Assembly: GCA_963771305.1 (NCBI GenBank)
Contig: CAVYTS010000034.1
Coordinates: 488,710 to 552,709 of the forward strand
Length of the DNA: 64,000 nt
Direction: 5' to 3'
Origin: CAJCIT01 sp963771305
GTDB lineage: Bacteria; Acidobacteriota; Terriglobia; Bryobacterales; Bryobacteraceae
The notes under the pieces were generated by a model. It was given only the letters and a program-made list of their open reading frames with translations. It was not told where the DNA came from and made no database searches. Shown one piece after another: positions 19,676 through 28,882 of the stretch (position 1 is its first letter; the number at the start of each line of letters is the position of its first letter). The translations under genes and the position numbers were made by a program.

Positions 19676-20636
19676 TCGGTTTCTGGGCTGCTGTTTCGCT
19701 CTAGTGTTAGAGACCGGATGTGGGTGGAACGGAATTCGCCCCGTCCATGAGCGGATCAGCCTAGCCCAACAGGCCAGCCAGGCGATAGCCGTTGTTTTCG
19801 CTGAGCCGGTCGAATCTCGCTTTCTACATCACCGGGATAAGGTACCCGCTTCCGCTGCCAAGGGATCCGGAAAGGAGTACGTCCCGTGTGAAGCAGTCGA
19901 GAAAATCCTTAGGGTTCGCCAGGTACTGAGAGGGCCGGTCGAAACGGGCTCAATACTCAAGATGGCCACCTATGAGATAGAAGGCGTCCCCGGTATTGCC
20001 AATCAGCCCGCGGTCTTTTTCCTTACACGCGAGAAAGATACTTGGAGACCGTTCACCGACTTCGGTACAAACGCGATCTCGTTGCCAGGATTCCCTGACC
20101 GGCCTTTGGTGTTGTCGAAGTTCGAAGCTAGTTCCTTGTCGAAGGACGAACTAAATCTCGTCTTGATCAATGCGTTGCTCGACCCACATAATGCCACTGA
20201 CTGGCCGATGTTCAAAGACGTGCTGGATCGATTAGTGTCGGTTGCTTTGGACCTGGCTACGCAGTCTGGCATCCTGGCAAAGGATCCAGGGTTTATCACG
20301 GATAAACTGGCGGTCCTGGTACAGGACGCAAATCCCGCCGTTGCCGCCGCAGCACGGAAGGAACTCCTTGAATTGACATCGTTGTGTAATGAGTCGGGGC
20401 CAATCGCCACCGAATGGGGCCCAAAGCTCGCCCGGAACGACTTCATGGAGGGCAGACTTTACGCGCAGCCGGGGAACACACCGGAAGAGCGCGAACGAAC
20501 GTTCTGGAGGCTTAAAGCGTACTCATGCAGCAACCTGCCGCAAGTACGTTCGAAGGCCGAGGCTCTTCTGCATCGCTATTTTCCTAGCCGTAAGACAATA
20601 GGCTGTGAGATCTGTCAAAAGCAATCGCAAAAGTAG
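19635..20636 (+). CDS. Hypothetical exported protein
   Basis: 333 residues. The N-terminal hydrophobic stretch (FLGCCFALVLETGCG) could be a signal with a lipobox-like Cys. The C-terminal half is helical, with HEAT-like spacing (DANPAVAAAARKELLELTSL) and a terminal CEIC. It begins inside the end of the preceding gene, so the two are probably co-translated and may act together. There is no assigned function. Confidence 0.6.
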   Translation: MAITRLASPSALHSRFLGCCFALVLETGCGWNGIRPVHERISLAQQASQAIAVVFAEPVESRFLHHRDKVPASAAKGSGKEYVPCEAVEKILRVRQVLRGPVETGSILKMATYEIEGVPGIANQPAVFFLTREKDTWRPFTDFGTNAISLPGFPDRPLVLSKFEASSLSKDELNLVLINALLDPHNATDWPMFKDVLDRLVSVALDLATQSGILAKDPGFITDKLAVLVQDANPAVAAAARKELLELTSLCNESGPIATEWGPKLARNDFMEGRLYAQPGNTPEERERTFWRLKAYSCSNLPQVRSKAEALLHRYFPSRKTIGCEICQKQSQK

Positions 20637-20670
20637 ATATCGCGCGGCGCATGGCTGCCAACGGCAAAAG

Positions 20671-20700
20671 TTCTGCGCAGCGTGATTCTGCGCAGCGTGA
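20671..20700 (+). repeat. Perfect tandem 15 bp repeat in a gene-free stretch
   Basis: TTCTGCGCAGCGTGA occurs twice head to tail. The internal TGCGCA is palindromic. The surrounding 20637-20957 has no supported gene. Confidence 0.7.
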
Positions 20701-20957
20701 TAATGTTCCCGGCGAAATCGACGGAAAAATGGGAACCTCGCGGGCACTCCGCTATGGAGCGAAGTCCAATGCCCACGCGCTGAGCCCTCTGTGTACACGA
20801 TTGCCAACGCTCATCGGCCGTGATCCGACAAAAGCTTATTTGAACTGATAAGCGTGATAAATGGGGTCAAAGAGTGCGCCGGGATTTTCCTAGTCCTGTC
20901 TACCCTGCTGGCACCTGAACGTGACAACATAGAGCCATCAACAAAGCGAAACAAACT

Positions 20958-21298
20958 GTGGAACATCCGCTGCAACCGATTGTAGGTGAGTCTCTAAGTG
21001 CAGTCACCTTCGTCATGGACTACGTTCAGATGGCCTTCAATGGCGCCTGTTTGACCGCGCTGACGCTTCCAACTGTTTGCTTTGAAGATCGTGTCTGGGC
21101 TCCCAATGAACCCGGCTGGCGCGATACCCTCTGCGGGCGCTTAGGTGTTGTTGTTCGGCCGCAGACATCCTGGACGCAGAGCTTGTCATCGAATTTGAAG
21201 ACAGTGCGCGCATCTGTGTTTCATTGAAGGCGTCCGACTATAACGGTCCGGAAGCCATTAACTTCTCCATCCCTGGGAAGCCGTCCATTGTCATATAG
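20958..21298 (+). pseudogene. Small soluble protein, frameshifted
   Basis: GTG 20958 opens MEHPLQPIVGESLSAVTFV... through DTLCGRLGVVVR. Near 21155 the coding signal passes to the next frame (DILDAELVIEFEDSARICVS...GPEAINFSIPGKPSIVI). The combined product of about 113 residues resembles small beta-rich immunity-type proteins with a conserved E-F-E-D...I-x-V-S pattern, but I cannot name the family. As read it is broken. Confidence 0.45.
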
Positions 21299-21740
21299 AG
21301 GCCAACGCGTTGATGTGAGGTCAGGTCCGCAGGGTGAGCACAAGGGAAACCGACGCGAAGGTATACAGGTTCTCTCCAGTTTTCTCCAGGGGTCCTCAGT
21401 TATCACTTTGGCCTCTAAACCTAGCCGCTACAATGCTTTGGAAGGATCGGTCCTGAAAAGTCCGGTTATCGTCGCTAATCCGCTTCGCTTGGCCACCCAG
21501 AGGATGGGGCCAAGTTGGCTGGGGCGCTCAGAGTACTTCACGAAGCGGGAAAATAGATCAAACCGCCTCGACGATGCCTCGGTGAATGAGTTCATCGCCT
21601 TGCATGGCCCGAACATATTGCTAAATAGCGTCAGCGAACGCGCGGAACTCTCGGGTTGGATAGCTCCGTCCCCTTCGAGCGCCAGCGAGAAGTCTCGGTG
21701 CCGCTCGACACCTGCGTGTGCTAGCCGGTCCTTTTCCGAC
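21299..21740. other. Gene-free stretch
   Basis: Open frames exist on both strands, but none has a start with a ribosome site or a recognisable motif. A decayed gene on the minus strand is possible (several short plausible segments split by stops). Confidence 0.4.
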
Positions 21741-22106
21741 TCAGCCATTCCCGTCCGGCTTCTCGCGCCGGCCCCAACGCGCATTCGCGCTTTTCTGGGC
21801 TCGAGCGCGTTTTTGTTCGGGCGTGAGAGTTGCCCAGTACTTGCGCGAGACCTCGCCCATGGTTTTGCGGAAGGACTCTCTTTGTCCTTCGCTCTTGATC
21901 TTCTTGGTGAGAGGCGACTGCTGTTTGCTCGTCTCGCGCAAGAGAGCATCCAGACCTCGTGTAAGCGTGTCGTAACGCGAGAGGCCACATTCCGCGGCCA
22001 CGCGATTTAACTTCAAGTAGAAAGATCTAGTCGCCTGCAGCCAGACCGGCATTGATAGGTCATCTTTCACGATCGCCGGCGTTTTCTTCTTTGTTGGCTT
22101 CTTCAC
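21741..22106 (-). CDS. Basic hypothetical protein
   Basis: 121 residues, Lys/Arg-rich at both ends (MKKPTKKKTP..., EQKRARAQKSANARWGRREK). A central helical part (FYLKLNRVAAECGLSRYDTL) could be a ribbon-helix or small HTH. The C-terminal block is common in proteins linked to mobile elements. It lies divergently to the HTH/integrase pair and may belong to the same element. The role is unknown. Confidence 0.55.
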   Translation of the reverse strand: MKKPTKKKTPAIVKDDLSMPVWLQATRSFYLKLNRVAAECGLSRYDTLTRGLDALLRETSKQQSPLTKKIKSEGQRESFRKTMGEVSRKYWATLTPEQKRARAQKSANARWGRREKPDGNG

Positions 22107-22335
22107 AGAACTTGGCTCCTTTTTGATGATCCGCTAAGCAGAGAAGCACTTTTTGAAAGATTTCTTTGCAAGCTTCGTTGCTTTCTTCCCAAACAGTTAC
22201 AGGCGAAAATGTTGCAGGACATGCATAGCTGCTGCATTGAACTATTGTAAAGCACTGAGTGCATCGTCTACATTCATGATGTTCCAGTTCGCAAGGAGGA
22301 ACTGGCGAAAGTTTTCGTGTTAGTACACAAGATCT

Positions 22336-22602
22336 ATGACCCACCCGGCGTTGGAAGTGTTGGTCAAAGCAGTGGCAGAAGAAGTTGCCACGATGCTCAA
22401 ACCGGAGTTAGCCCGTCTATCGGAGCACCAGGTGCAGCCCGTTCTGTTAACAGTAAAGCAAGCTGCGGTGTATCTAGGAAGGAGTGAACAGTCGGTGCAG
22501 CATTTGATCTTTCAAAAGGAAGTGCCGGTGGTCCGGATTGGCCGCCGCGTACATCTCGATCGGCGCGACCTGGAGTCTTGGATCGAGAAATATAAGTACT
22601 GA
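22336..22602 (+). CDS. Excisionase-like HTH protein
   Basis: 88 residues. The C-terminal 50 form an HTH_17 winged helix (LTVKQAAVYLGRSEQSVQHLIFQKEVPVVRIGRRVHLDRRDLESWI). It lies 33 bp before a tyrosine integrase on the same strand, the usual xis-int order. Probably controls excision or integrase expression. Confidence 0.8.
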   Translation: MTHPALEVLVKAVAEEVATMLKPELARLSEHQVQPVLLTVKQAAVYLGRSEQSVQHLIFQKEVPVVRIGRRVHLDRRDLESWIEKYKY

Positions 22603-22635
22603 CGACGCACGAATCTTTGTTGTTTACAACTGACT

Positions 22636-23727
22636 ATGCCGAAGAGAACGGACGGCTCCGGGACGATCTACCTTCGGGGCGGTATCTGGTGGGTGAAGAT
22701 CAGCGTCGATGGTCGCCCTGTTTACCAATCCAGCAAATCGACCAAAAAAACAGACGCTATCAGGCTGCGCGACAAGCTTCTTGCCAAAAAGCATCGGGGT
22801 GAGATTTCCGGAGGTGCGCCTGATCGAATTCTGATTGGTGAACTTCTGGACGATCTTATCGAGTCGGATTTAAAGCAGTCAACGCGATATATCTACGAGA
22901 AGGTTATCGAGAAAAACATTCGCCCATGTTTTGGCAGTATCAAGGTGACACGGCTCACAACCGACATGATGGACTCGTACCGGCGTCAGCGCAAGCGAGA
23001 GGGAGCACAGGACTCGACCGTAAACCGGGAACTGTCAGTGATGAGAAGCGCACTTTACAAAGGAAAAAGGCGAACGCCGCCCAAGGTCAACGTTATCCCA
23101 TACTTCCCCTTGATCAAAGAGACGAATATTCGCAAAGGGTTTCTTACAGACGACCAATATGCTTCGCTGCTCGACTCTCTACCTGACGAATTGAGAGCCT
23201 TATTTGTGACTGGCTTCGTTACCGGCCTGCGGCTCGGGGAGATCTTGGCCATTCGCTGGGATCAGGTGGATTTTGAGTCAGGCTTCATTACGCTTCGGAC
23301 GGGGGAGACGAAGAATGGCCAGGGCCGGTCCGTGCCGCTTCTTGAAGGGGATATGCAGCGTTTACTGCTCGACGCGAAGCGAGAAAGAGACGCAAAATGG
23401 CCCCGCTGCTCTCATGTGTTCAGTAGGTTCGGCCAACCGATTAAGGACTTCCGCGCAAGTTGGCGAAAGGCGTGTCTCGCCGCAGGGACGCCAGACCTCA
23501 ACTTCCACGACCTGCGCCGGACTGCGGTTCGTAACATGCGTCGGGCTGGTATCCCCCAAGTGGTTCGCATGAAGATCAGCGGGCACAAAACGGATAGCAT
23601 GGAGCGCCGGTACAACATTGTTGACGATGAGGATTTGACGGTCGCGAAGGCATTGCTTGAAAAGCGGATGGCTGTAACCAAAAATGTAACCACGAGACAG
23701 AAAACCGACGAAAAAGCGGATAGCTAA
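22636..23727 (+). CDS. Tyrosine recombinase / integrase
   Basis: 363 residues. The N-terminal arm-binding segment starts MPKRTDGSGTIYLRGG, the core-binding domain spans about 70-150, and the catalytic domain has all five expected residues: Arg in TGLRLGE, HDLRRT (His and Arg), His in ISGHKT and Tyr in MERRYNI. A tRNA-Leu 3' fragment lies 56 bp after the stop, so this enzyme probably uses tRNA-Leu(CAG) as its attachment site. The 3' end encodes VTKNVTTRQ, where the DNA carries a GTAACCA...TGTAACCAC repeat that could be its arm site. Confidence 0.93.
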   Translation: MPKRTDGSGTIYLRGGIWWVKISVDGRPVYQSSKSTKKTDAIRLRDKLLAKKHRGEISGGAPDRILIGELLDDLIESDLKQSTRYIYEKVIEKNIRPCFGSIKVTRLTTDMMDSYRRQRKREGAQDSTVNRELSVMRSALYKGKRRTPPKVNVIPYFPLIKETNIRKGFLTDDQYASLLDSLPDELRALFVTGFVTGLRLGEILAIRWDQVDFESGFITLRTGETKNGQGRSVPLLEGDMQRLLLDAKRERDAKWPRCSHVFSRFGQPIKDFRASWRKACLAAGTPDLNFHDLRRTAVRNMRRAGIPQVVRMKISGHKTDSMERRYNIVDDEDLTVAKALLEKRMAVTKNVTTRQKTDEKADS

Positions 23728-23782
23728 TATCCCGTAGAATCAATTCTTTAGCTCTACATGAAACCGGCTGATACCCCGTGTT

Positions 23783-23842
23783 TTGGATTCAGGTTCTAGT
23801 AGTCGAAAGACTGTGGAGGTTCAAGTCCTCTCATCCGCACCA
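23783..23842 (+). other. tRNA-Leu(CAG) 3' fragment, attachment site
   Basis: From TTGGA, TTCAGGT (anticodon loop, CAG) through a variable arm, TTCAAGT T-loop and acceptor CATCCGC-A-CCA, the sequence is a tRNA-Leu 3' half. There is no D-arm or 5' acceptor (GCGGATG) upstream, so it is not a working tRNA. A second copy is at 50231. tRNA 3' halves are the classic product of integrase recombination. Confidence 0.85.
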
Positions 23843-23976
23843 GAATCAATCACTTACAATTCCTCTTGGGACTGCTAAGCAACTAGTATTGAAGTCGAAA
23901 GTGCGTCTATCCGCAAGTTAGGGTGCACCAGTTATCAATAAGATAGAGGGCGATCCTCACTAGTATTTTGCGTGTA

Positions 23977-23994
23977 TGCCACTAAATGTGCCAC
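23977..23994 (+). other. Arm-type repeat, left end
   Basis: TGCCACTAAATGTGCCAC, two TGCCAC copies spaced 11 bp apart, about 135 bp right of the tRNA-Leu fragment. It matches the repeats at 50130 and 50419 and could be an integrase arm-binding site. Confidence 0.5.
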
Positions 23995-24087
23995 AGGCTG
24001 GACATAGCTGTCGGGACTTGTACATACTTTCCGACATTTTGTAAAATTGGTCCATGCCAACCGGGTTCGCTGCCGATAATGCTTAGG

Positions 24088-24170
24088 ACCGTATCGGAAG
24101 CGCCGCGGCCACGTAAAGGGATCGGCTGGAGCGCAACGCAAAGGCGTGGCCGCGGTGGTTTCGATACGGT
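24088..24170. repeat. Long terminal hairpin of IS91-like unit A
   Basis: The 9 bp arm ACCGTATCG and the 11 bp arm CGTGGCCGCGG recur as inverted copies, separated by a 6-base internal loop and about a 31-base apical region. It is present in all three copies (also 32492-32574 and 37715-37797) near the same end, the likely ori or ter structure. Confidence 0.7.
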
Positions 24171-24454
24171 GCGATGAAGGAAGCCTCTCCGGATTGGCAG
24201 GAAGCTGCTATGCATTTTGATTCGACGGCGGCCGTGCGTGGGGCTGTGGGAGGGGACATCGGAAGGCAGCACGTTGGGATAGAAGTGGGCTCACGGGTGT
24301 AGATCGTGGTTGTAATGAGGCAAAGGATCGGTGGGAGGATGCCAGAGAGGCGGGCAGAAAGCGGGCCCACTGGAGAACTGCGATGTTGCAAGCGCAGCAG
24401 TAGCGACCTCTTGCCGAAGTGTTGGACGCTCGGCGATGAATACGCTTCGGCATC

Positions 24455-25648
24455 TCAGGCGACCTGGGCTTCCGGCGGAGAACGGAGCTTGATCTGGACG
24501 GCGGTAAGTCGCTCGATCACAACCATAGGACCACCGCACAGCGGACAGGTCCAGAACGGCGCCGACTGGCCTGGGGAATCAGAGTGAGTTGATGCGGGCG
24601 GCGTCACGGGTGAACCGGCCGGAAGCAGGTGCTTACAAAGAGGAACCAGTACCCCACGACGACGGCTGGCGAGGAAACCGAAGTGGCGGATTCGGACGAA
24701 GCCACGCGGCAGCACATGCAGTAAAAAGCGACGCAAGAATTCGTCGACAGGCAGAGTCAGGAATCGCTTCTTGTTTTTGTGAGCGGAGTCGCGCCAGCGG
24801 AACGTCACCTGGTCCTCAACGAAGGAAACGAGACGGTGGTTGGAAATCGCAACGCGATGAGTGTAGGCGCCGAGGTAACGAAGTACCTGCTCGGGTCCAC
24901 CGAAAGGCGGTTTGCAGTAGACCACCCAGCGCGGCGCGTAAAGCTGACGGATCAAACTCCGGAACAGCCTGGGCTGAGCCAGGCCGCGAAGCAGGCCGTG
25001 AAACTGGAGTTGTCCGGAAGCGTGAGCCTGCTGGAGCGCTTCGAGAAACTTGCCGCGGAAGACTTCGCTGAGAACCCCTACCGGTAGAAAGAAGCGGTCA
25101 TTTCGGGGGCGCACCCAGTGCGCGTGATCGCGAGACAAGCCGCCAGCGGCCACGACACAGTGAACGTGGGGATGATGCTGCAGCTTCTGATTCCAGGTGT
25201 GGAGGACGCTGAAGAAGCCGATCTCGGCGCCGAGATGCTTCGGGTCCGCGGCAATTTCGATCAAGGTCTGGGCGCTGCAGCGGAAAAGCAGCCCGTAGAT
25301 CACTTCTTTATTTTGCAAGGCCAGAGGCGCCAATTGGTGGGGCAGCGTAAACACGACATGAGCGTAGGGCGTAGCGAGCAGTTCGGCGCGCCGGGCGGTC
25401 AGCCAGCGGTCGCGCGTCTGGCTTTGGCACTTCGGGCAGTGCCGGTTGCGACAAGAGTTATAGGAGATGGCGCGATGACCACAGCCGGAGCACTGATCCA
25501 GATGACCGCCCATCGCGGCGGTGCGGCACTGCTCGATGGCTACCAGGACTTTAAGATGCATCCAGGTGAACCACGCGGGAGGCCGGTCTATGAATCGGTG
25601 GCCGGCGGCGGTTATGATATCGGCCAACTCCAGGAGTGGCCCCTTCAT
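24455..25648 (-). CDS. IS91-family HUH transposase (copy A)
   Basis: 397 residues, intact. An N-terminal zinc-binding domain (CSGCGHRAISYNSCRNRHCPKC) is followed by an HUH motif (HHPHVHCVVAAGG) and the catalytic tyrosine motif RYLGAYTHRVAISNHRL. Its two Tyr are four residues apart, as in IS91 Y2 transposases. Such enzymes nick single strands and move by rolling circle. ATG 25648 overlaps the end of the recombinase gene by ATGA in this copy. Confidence 0.95.
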   Translation of the reverse strand: MKGPLLELADIITAAGHRFIDRPPAWFTWMHLKVLVAIEQCRTAAMGGHLDQCSGCGHRAISYNSCRNRHCPKCQSQTRDRWLTARRAELLATPYAHVVFTLPHQLAPLALQNKEVIYGLLFRCSAQTLIEIAADPKHLGAEIGFFSVLHTWNQKLQHHPHVHCVVAAGGLSRDHAHWVRPRNDRFFLPVGVLSEVFRGKFLEALQQAHASGQLQFHGLLRGLAQPRLFRSLIRQLYAPRWVVYCKPPFGGPEQVLRYLGAYTHRVAISNHRLVSFVEDQVTFRWRDSAHKNKKRFLTLPVDEFLRRFLLHVLPRGFVRIRHFGFLASRRRGVLVPLCKHLLPAGSPVTPPASTHSDSPGQSAPFWTCPLCGGPMVVIERLTAVQIKLRSPPEAQVA

Positions 25649-26541
25649 TCACTTCTTTCGGGAACCGTTTTCAGGTTCGGGGCCGCCGCCAGGGTAAGCG
25701 AGTCGAGCGGGCTTCGAGTGGCTTTGAGATGCCGCTCCGACAGGTGCAGGTAACGGCTAGTCGTCCTCAGATCGGCGTGGCCCAGCAGGAGTTGAATGGT
25801 ACGTAAGTCGGCGCCGGATTCGAGCAGATGGGTTGCAAAGCAGTGCCTCAGGGTATGCGGGTGGACGCTCTTATCCAGTCCCGCGCGCACGCCTGCTTGC
25901 TGCACGGCATCCCATACGCTTTTGGATGTTATGGGGACATCGCCGTTGGGATGAGTGCCTTTACTGGGGAACAGGTAAGTTTCCGGCTTGGGGTTCGCCG
26001 CGCGCCAGTAGTTGCGAAGTTCCTGTAGTAGCCTCGGGCTGAGCATGACGTTGCGATCCTTCTTCCCCTTGCCCTGACGAATGCGGATCAACATGCGCTC
26101 GCTGTCAATGTCGCTGACCTTCAACTGAACTAATTCTTCGCGACGGATGCCGGTGGCATAGAGGACGAGCAGCCAGATTCGATGCAGGGGGCTGGCGGCG
26201 GATTGGATTAGACGTTCGACTTCTTTCCGCGAGAGGACTTCGGGCAGGCGAATCGGCCGTTTGGGAACCGGCATGTCGTCAGCCTGCCACGGGCGCTTGA
26301 GAATCTTGAGAAAAAAGAACCGTAGGGCGGATAGTTGCTGAGCGACGCTGACGGCCTCCAGTTTGCGATCGGTGAACAGATGGGCTTGGTACTGTCGGAT
26401 GTGCTCCAGGCCTAACCTGTCGGGAGGAGTCTTGAAGTATTGAGCGAACTCCTCAACGGAATGGAGGTAAATACGAGTGGTAATCGCAGACAAATTCCGA
26501 CGCTGGAGTTCCTCCAGCATCGCTTTTCGTAGATGGGTCAC
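25645..26541 (-). CDS. Tyrosine recombinase of IS91-like unit (copy A)
   Basis: 298 residues, XerC/D-like. An N-terminal SAM-like domain (LEHIRQYQAHLF) precedes a catalytic domain with Arg in ATGIRREELVQL, HTLRHCFATHLLES (His, Arg), GHADLRTT and Tyr in SRYLHLSERH. Compared with copies B and C, one A is missing in an A-run, so the C-terminus reads KTVPERSE and overlaps the transposase start. It probably resolves or circularises transposition intermediates; some IS91 relatives carry such a gene. Confidence 0.92.
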   Translation of the reverse strand: MTHLRKAMLEELQRRNLSAITTRIYLHSVEEFAQYFKTPPDRLGLEHIRQYQAHLFTDRKLEAVSVAQQLSALRFFFLKILKRPWQADDMPVPKRPIRLPEVLSRKEVERLIQSAASPLHRIWLLVLYATGIRREELVQLKVSDIDSERMLIRIRQGKGKKDRNVMLSPRLLQELRNYWRAANPKPETYLFPSKGTHPNGDVPITSKSVWDAVQQAGVRAGLDKSVHPHTLRHCFATHLLESGADLRTIQLLLGHADLRTTSRYLHLSERHLKATRSPLDSLTLAAAPNLKTVPERSE

Positions 26542-26654
26542 GGGGACTCTCCTCGTGACCTACGATAGTCCAGCCAGCCAGCTGCTGCTTTATTACGAAC
26601 CGCCCCCCCGTTCTTAGCAACGCGAAGCGTCTGCCGCGCTCGCGGCTTCGTTCA

Positions 26655-27005
26655 ATACAAATTAACGTCCCAGTTGACCGGACCTTAGTCTGCTGGCGTC
26701 CTGCGACCGCGAGACCTGGAGGCGCACTATTACGCCCGGCTGCATGTCCTGCGCTTCTCAAAACAAACACTTGAGTACGGCCAGGAAACCCACGAGATCG
26801 AGGGTGTGCCGGTTCGCATCTTTTCGGTGGCGAAGACGGTTGCGGACTGCTTTAAGTATCGAAATAAAATCGGCCTCGAGGTCGGGCTAGAAGCTCTTCG
26901 CGAATGTCTTCGGACTAGAAGGGCAACCACGGCAGACCTTTGGGAGGCGGCGAAGATCTGCCGTGTGGCAAACGTGATGAGGCCTTACATGGAGGCTCTC
27001 ACTTG
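26655..27005 (+). pseudogene. AbiEi-like antitoxin remnant, copy 1
   Basis: The start (ATG 24054, MPTGFAA) is separated from the rest by IS copy A. From 26691 the sequence follows copy 2 (50497) with an internal deletion of roughly 260 bp after LEAH, then continues LHVLRFSKQTLEYGQETHEIEG...VAKTVADCFKYRNKIGL to the stop at 27003. AbiEi is the DNA-binding antitoxin of type IV AbiE systems. This copy is not functional. Confidence 0.75.
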
Positions 27006-27396
27006 AAACCGGTCCATCTCCGGAATGTCGCCGCGTCCGTCCGACAAAAACTCCTGAATGTTGCCAACCGCGAACAGGCAGACTTTAATTTAATCTGGTA
27101 CTGACGCACTACGCTTTGGAGCGTCTTCTCTTCCGCCTCAGTGAATCAAAATACCGCGATCAATTCATCCTGAAGGGGGCGATGCTATTTCAGGTTTGGA
27201 CTCAAACGTCGCATCGACCCACGAGAGACCTCGATCTGCTCAGTCAAGGCGACCTATCACCTTAACATTGTCGGGTGGTCTTTCGGGAGCTATGCGCCAT
27301 TCGAGTCATCGATGACGGTGATAGTCGTTCTGGGCCTTCGGAACTTCAGACGACTCTCCTGCGACGAGATGCCTTCGAAGTCTCGTTAATGGGCAA
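27002..27396 (+). pseudogene. AbiEii-like toxin remnant, copy 1
   Basis: Begins with TTG overlapping the antitoxin stop and follows copy 2 (51096): KPVHLRNVAASVRQKLLNVANREQADFNL, then stops and frameshifts, with recognisable DQFILKGAMLFQVWT and FRELCAIRVIDDG segments. It is cut off by IS copy B at 27397. AbiEii is a nucleotidyltransferase toxin. Confidence 0.75.
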
Positions 27397-27509
27397 TGAA
27401 CGAAGCCGCGAGCGCGGCAGACGCTTCGCGTTGCTAAGAACGGGGGGGCGGTTCGTAATAAAGCAGCAGCTGGCTGGCTGGACTATCGTAGGTCACGAGG
27501 AGAGTCCCC

Positions 27510-28403
27510 GTGACCCATCTACGAAAAGCGATGCTGGAGGAACTCCAGCGTCGGAATTTGTCTGCGATTACCACTCGTATTTACCTCCATTCCGTTGAGG
27601 AGTTCGCTCAATACTTCAAGACTCCTCCCGACAGGTTAGGCCTGGAGCACATCCGACAGTACCAAGCCCATCTGTTCACCGATCGCAAACTGGAGGCCGT
27701 CAGCGTCGCTCAGCAACTATCCGCCCTACGGTTCTTTTTTCTCAAGATTCTCAAGCGCCCGTGGCAGGCTGACGACATGCCGGTTCCCAAACGGCCGATT
27801 CGCCTGCCCGAAGTCCTCTCGCGGAAAGAAGTCGAACGTCTAATCCAATCCGCCGCCAGCCCCCTGCATCGAATCTGGCTGCTCGTCCTCTATGCCACCG
27901 GCATCCGTCGCGAAGAATTAGTTCAGTTGAAGGTCAGCGACATTGACAGCGAGCGCATGTTGATCCGCATTCGTCAGGGCAAGGGGAAGAAGGATCGCAA
28001 CGTCATGCTCAGCCCGAGGCTACTACAGGAACTTCGCAACTACTGGCGCGCGGCGAACCCCAAGCCGGAAACTTACCTGTTCCCCAGTAAAGGCACTCAT
28101 CCCAACGGCGATGTCCCCATAACATCCAAAAGCGTATGGGATGCCGTGCAGCAAGCAGGCGTGCGCGCGGGACTGGATAAGAGCGTCCACCCGCATACCC
28201 TGAGGCACTGCTTTGCAACCCATCTGCTCGAATCCGGCGCCGACTTACGTACCATTCAACTCCTGCTGGGCCACGCCGATCTGAGGACGACTAGCCGTTA
28301 CCTGCACCTGTCGGAGCGGCATCTCAAAGCCACTCGAAGCCCGCTCGACTCGCTTACCCTGGCGGCGGCCCCGAACCTGAAAAACGGTTCCCGAAAGAAG
28401 TGA
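27510..28403 (+). CDS. Tyrosine recombinase of IS91-like unit (copy B)
   Basis: 297 residues, with protein sequence identical to copy C. All catalytic residues are present (ATGIRREE, HTLRHC, GHADL, SRYLHL). The stop TGA is followed directly by the transposase ATG (TGAATG). A ribosome site (GAGGAGAG) lies just before the start. Confidence 0.93.
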   Translation: MTHLRKAMLEELQRRNLSAITTRIYLHSVEEFAQYFKTPPDRLGLEHIRQYQAHLFTDRKLEAVSVAQQLSALRFFFLKILKRPWQADDMPVPKRPIRLPEVLSRKEVERLIQSAASPLHRIWLLVLYATGIRREELVQLKVSDIDSERMLIRIRQGKGKKDRNVMLSPRLLQELRNYWRAANPKPETYLFPSKGTHPNGDVPITSKSVWDAVQQAGVRAGLDKSVHPHTLRHCFATHLLESGADLRTIQLLLGHADLRTTSRYLHLSERHLKATRSPLDSLTLAAAPNLKNGSRKK

Positions 28404-28876
28404 ATGAAGGGGCCACTCCTGGAGTTGGCCGATATCATAACCGCCGCCGGCCACCGATTCATAGACCGGCCTCCCGCGTGGTTCACCTGGATGCATCTTA
28501 AAGTCCTGGTAGCCATCGAGCAGTGCCGCACCGCCGCGATGGGCGGTCATCTGGATCAGTGCTCCGGCTGTGGTCATCGCGCCATCTCCTATAACTCTTG
28601 TCGCAACCGGCACTGCCCGAAGTGCCAAAGCCAGACGCGCGACCGCTGGCTGACCGCCCGGCGCGCCGAACTGCTCGCTACGCCCTACGCTCATGTCGTG
28701 TTTACGCTGCCCCACCAATTGGCGCCTCTGGCCTTGCAAAATAAAGAAGTGATCTACGGGCTGCTTTTCCGCTGCAGCGCCCAGACCTTGATCGAAATTG
28801 CCGCGGACCCGAAGCATCTCGGCGCCGAGATCGGCTTCTTCAGCGTCCTCCACACCTGGAATCAGAAGCTGCAGCA
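28404..28876 (+). pseudogene. IS91-family transposase, N-terminal part (copy B)
   Basis: Encodes the zinc-binding domain up to TWNQKLQ. The nested element enters at the CA dinucleotide 28875-28876, just before the HUH motif. The remaining part is at 31487-32207. Confidence 0.92.
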
Positions 28877-28882
28877 GAACCC

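Larger units (their letters stand above)
24074..26654 (-). mobile_element. IS91-like unit, copy A
   Basis: 2581 bp, minus orientation. Ends were set by comparison with copies B and C: all three start at TGAACGAAGCCGCGAGCG and stop at CATTATCG, with unrelated flanks and no target duplication, as expected for rolling-circle IS91-type elements. It splits the abiEi copy 1 start region. It differs from copy C by one A in a short A-run at the recombinase 3' end and by one base in the transposase. Confidence 0.9.

Noticed and set aside
23783..23842. Complete tRNA-Leu gene
   Set aside because: No D-arm or 5' acceptor strand precedes the anticodon loop; the same holds at 50231.
24589..25087. Plus-strand frames of 160 and 102 residues, repeated in all three IS91-like units
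   Set aside because: They recur only because they are antisense to the transposase; no ribosome site or family match.
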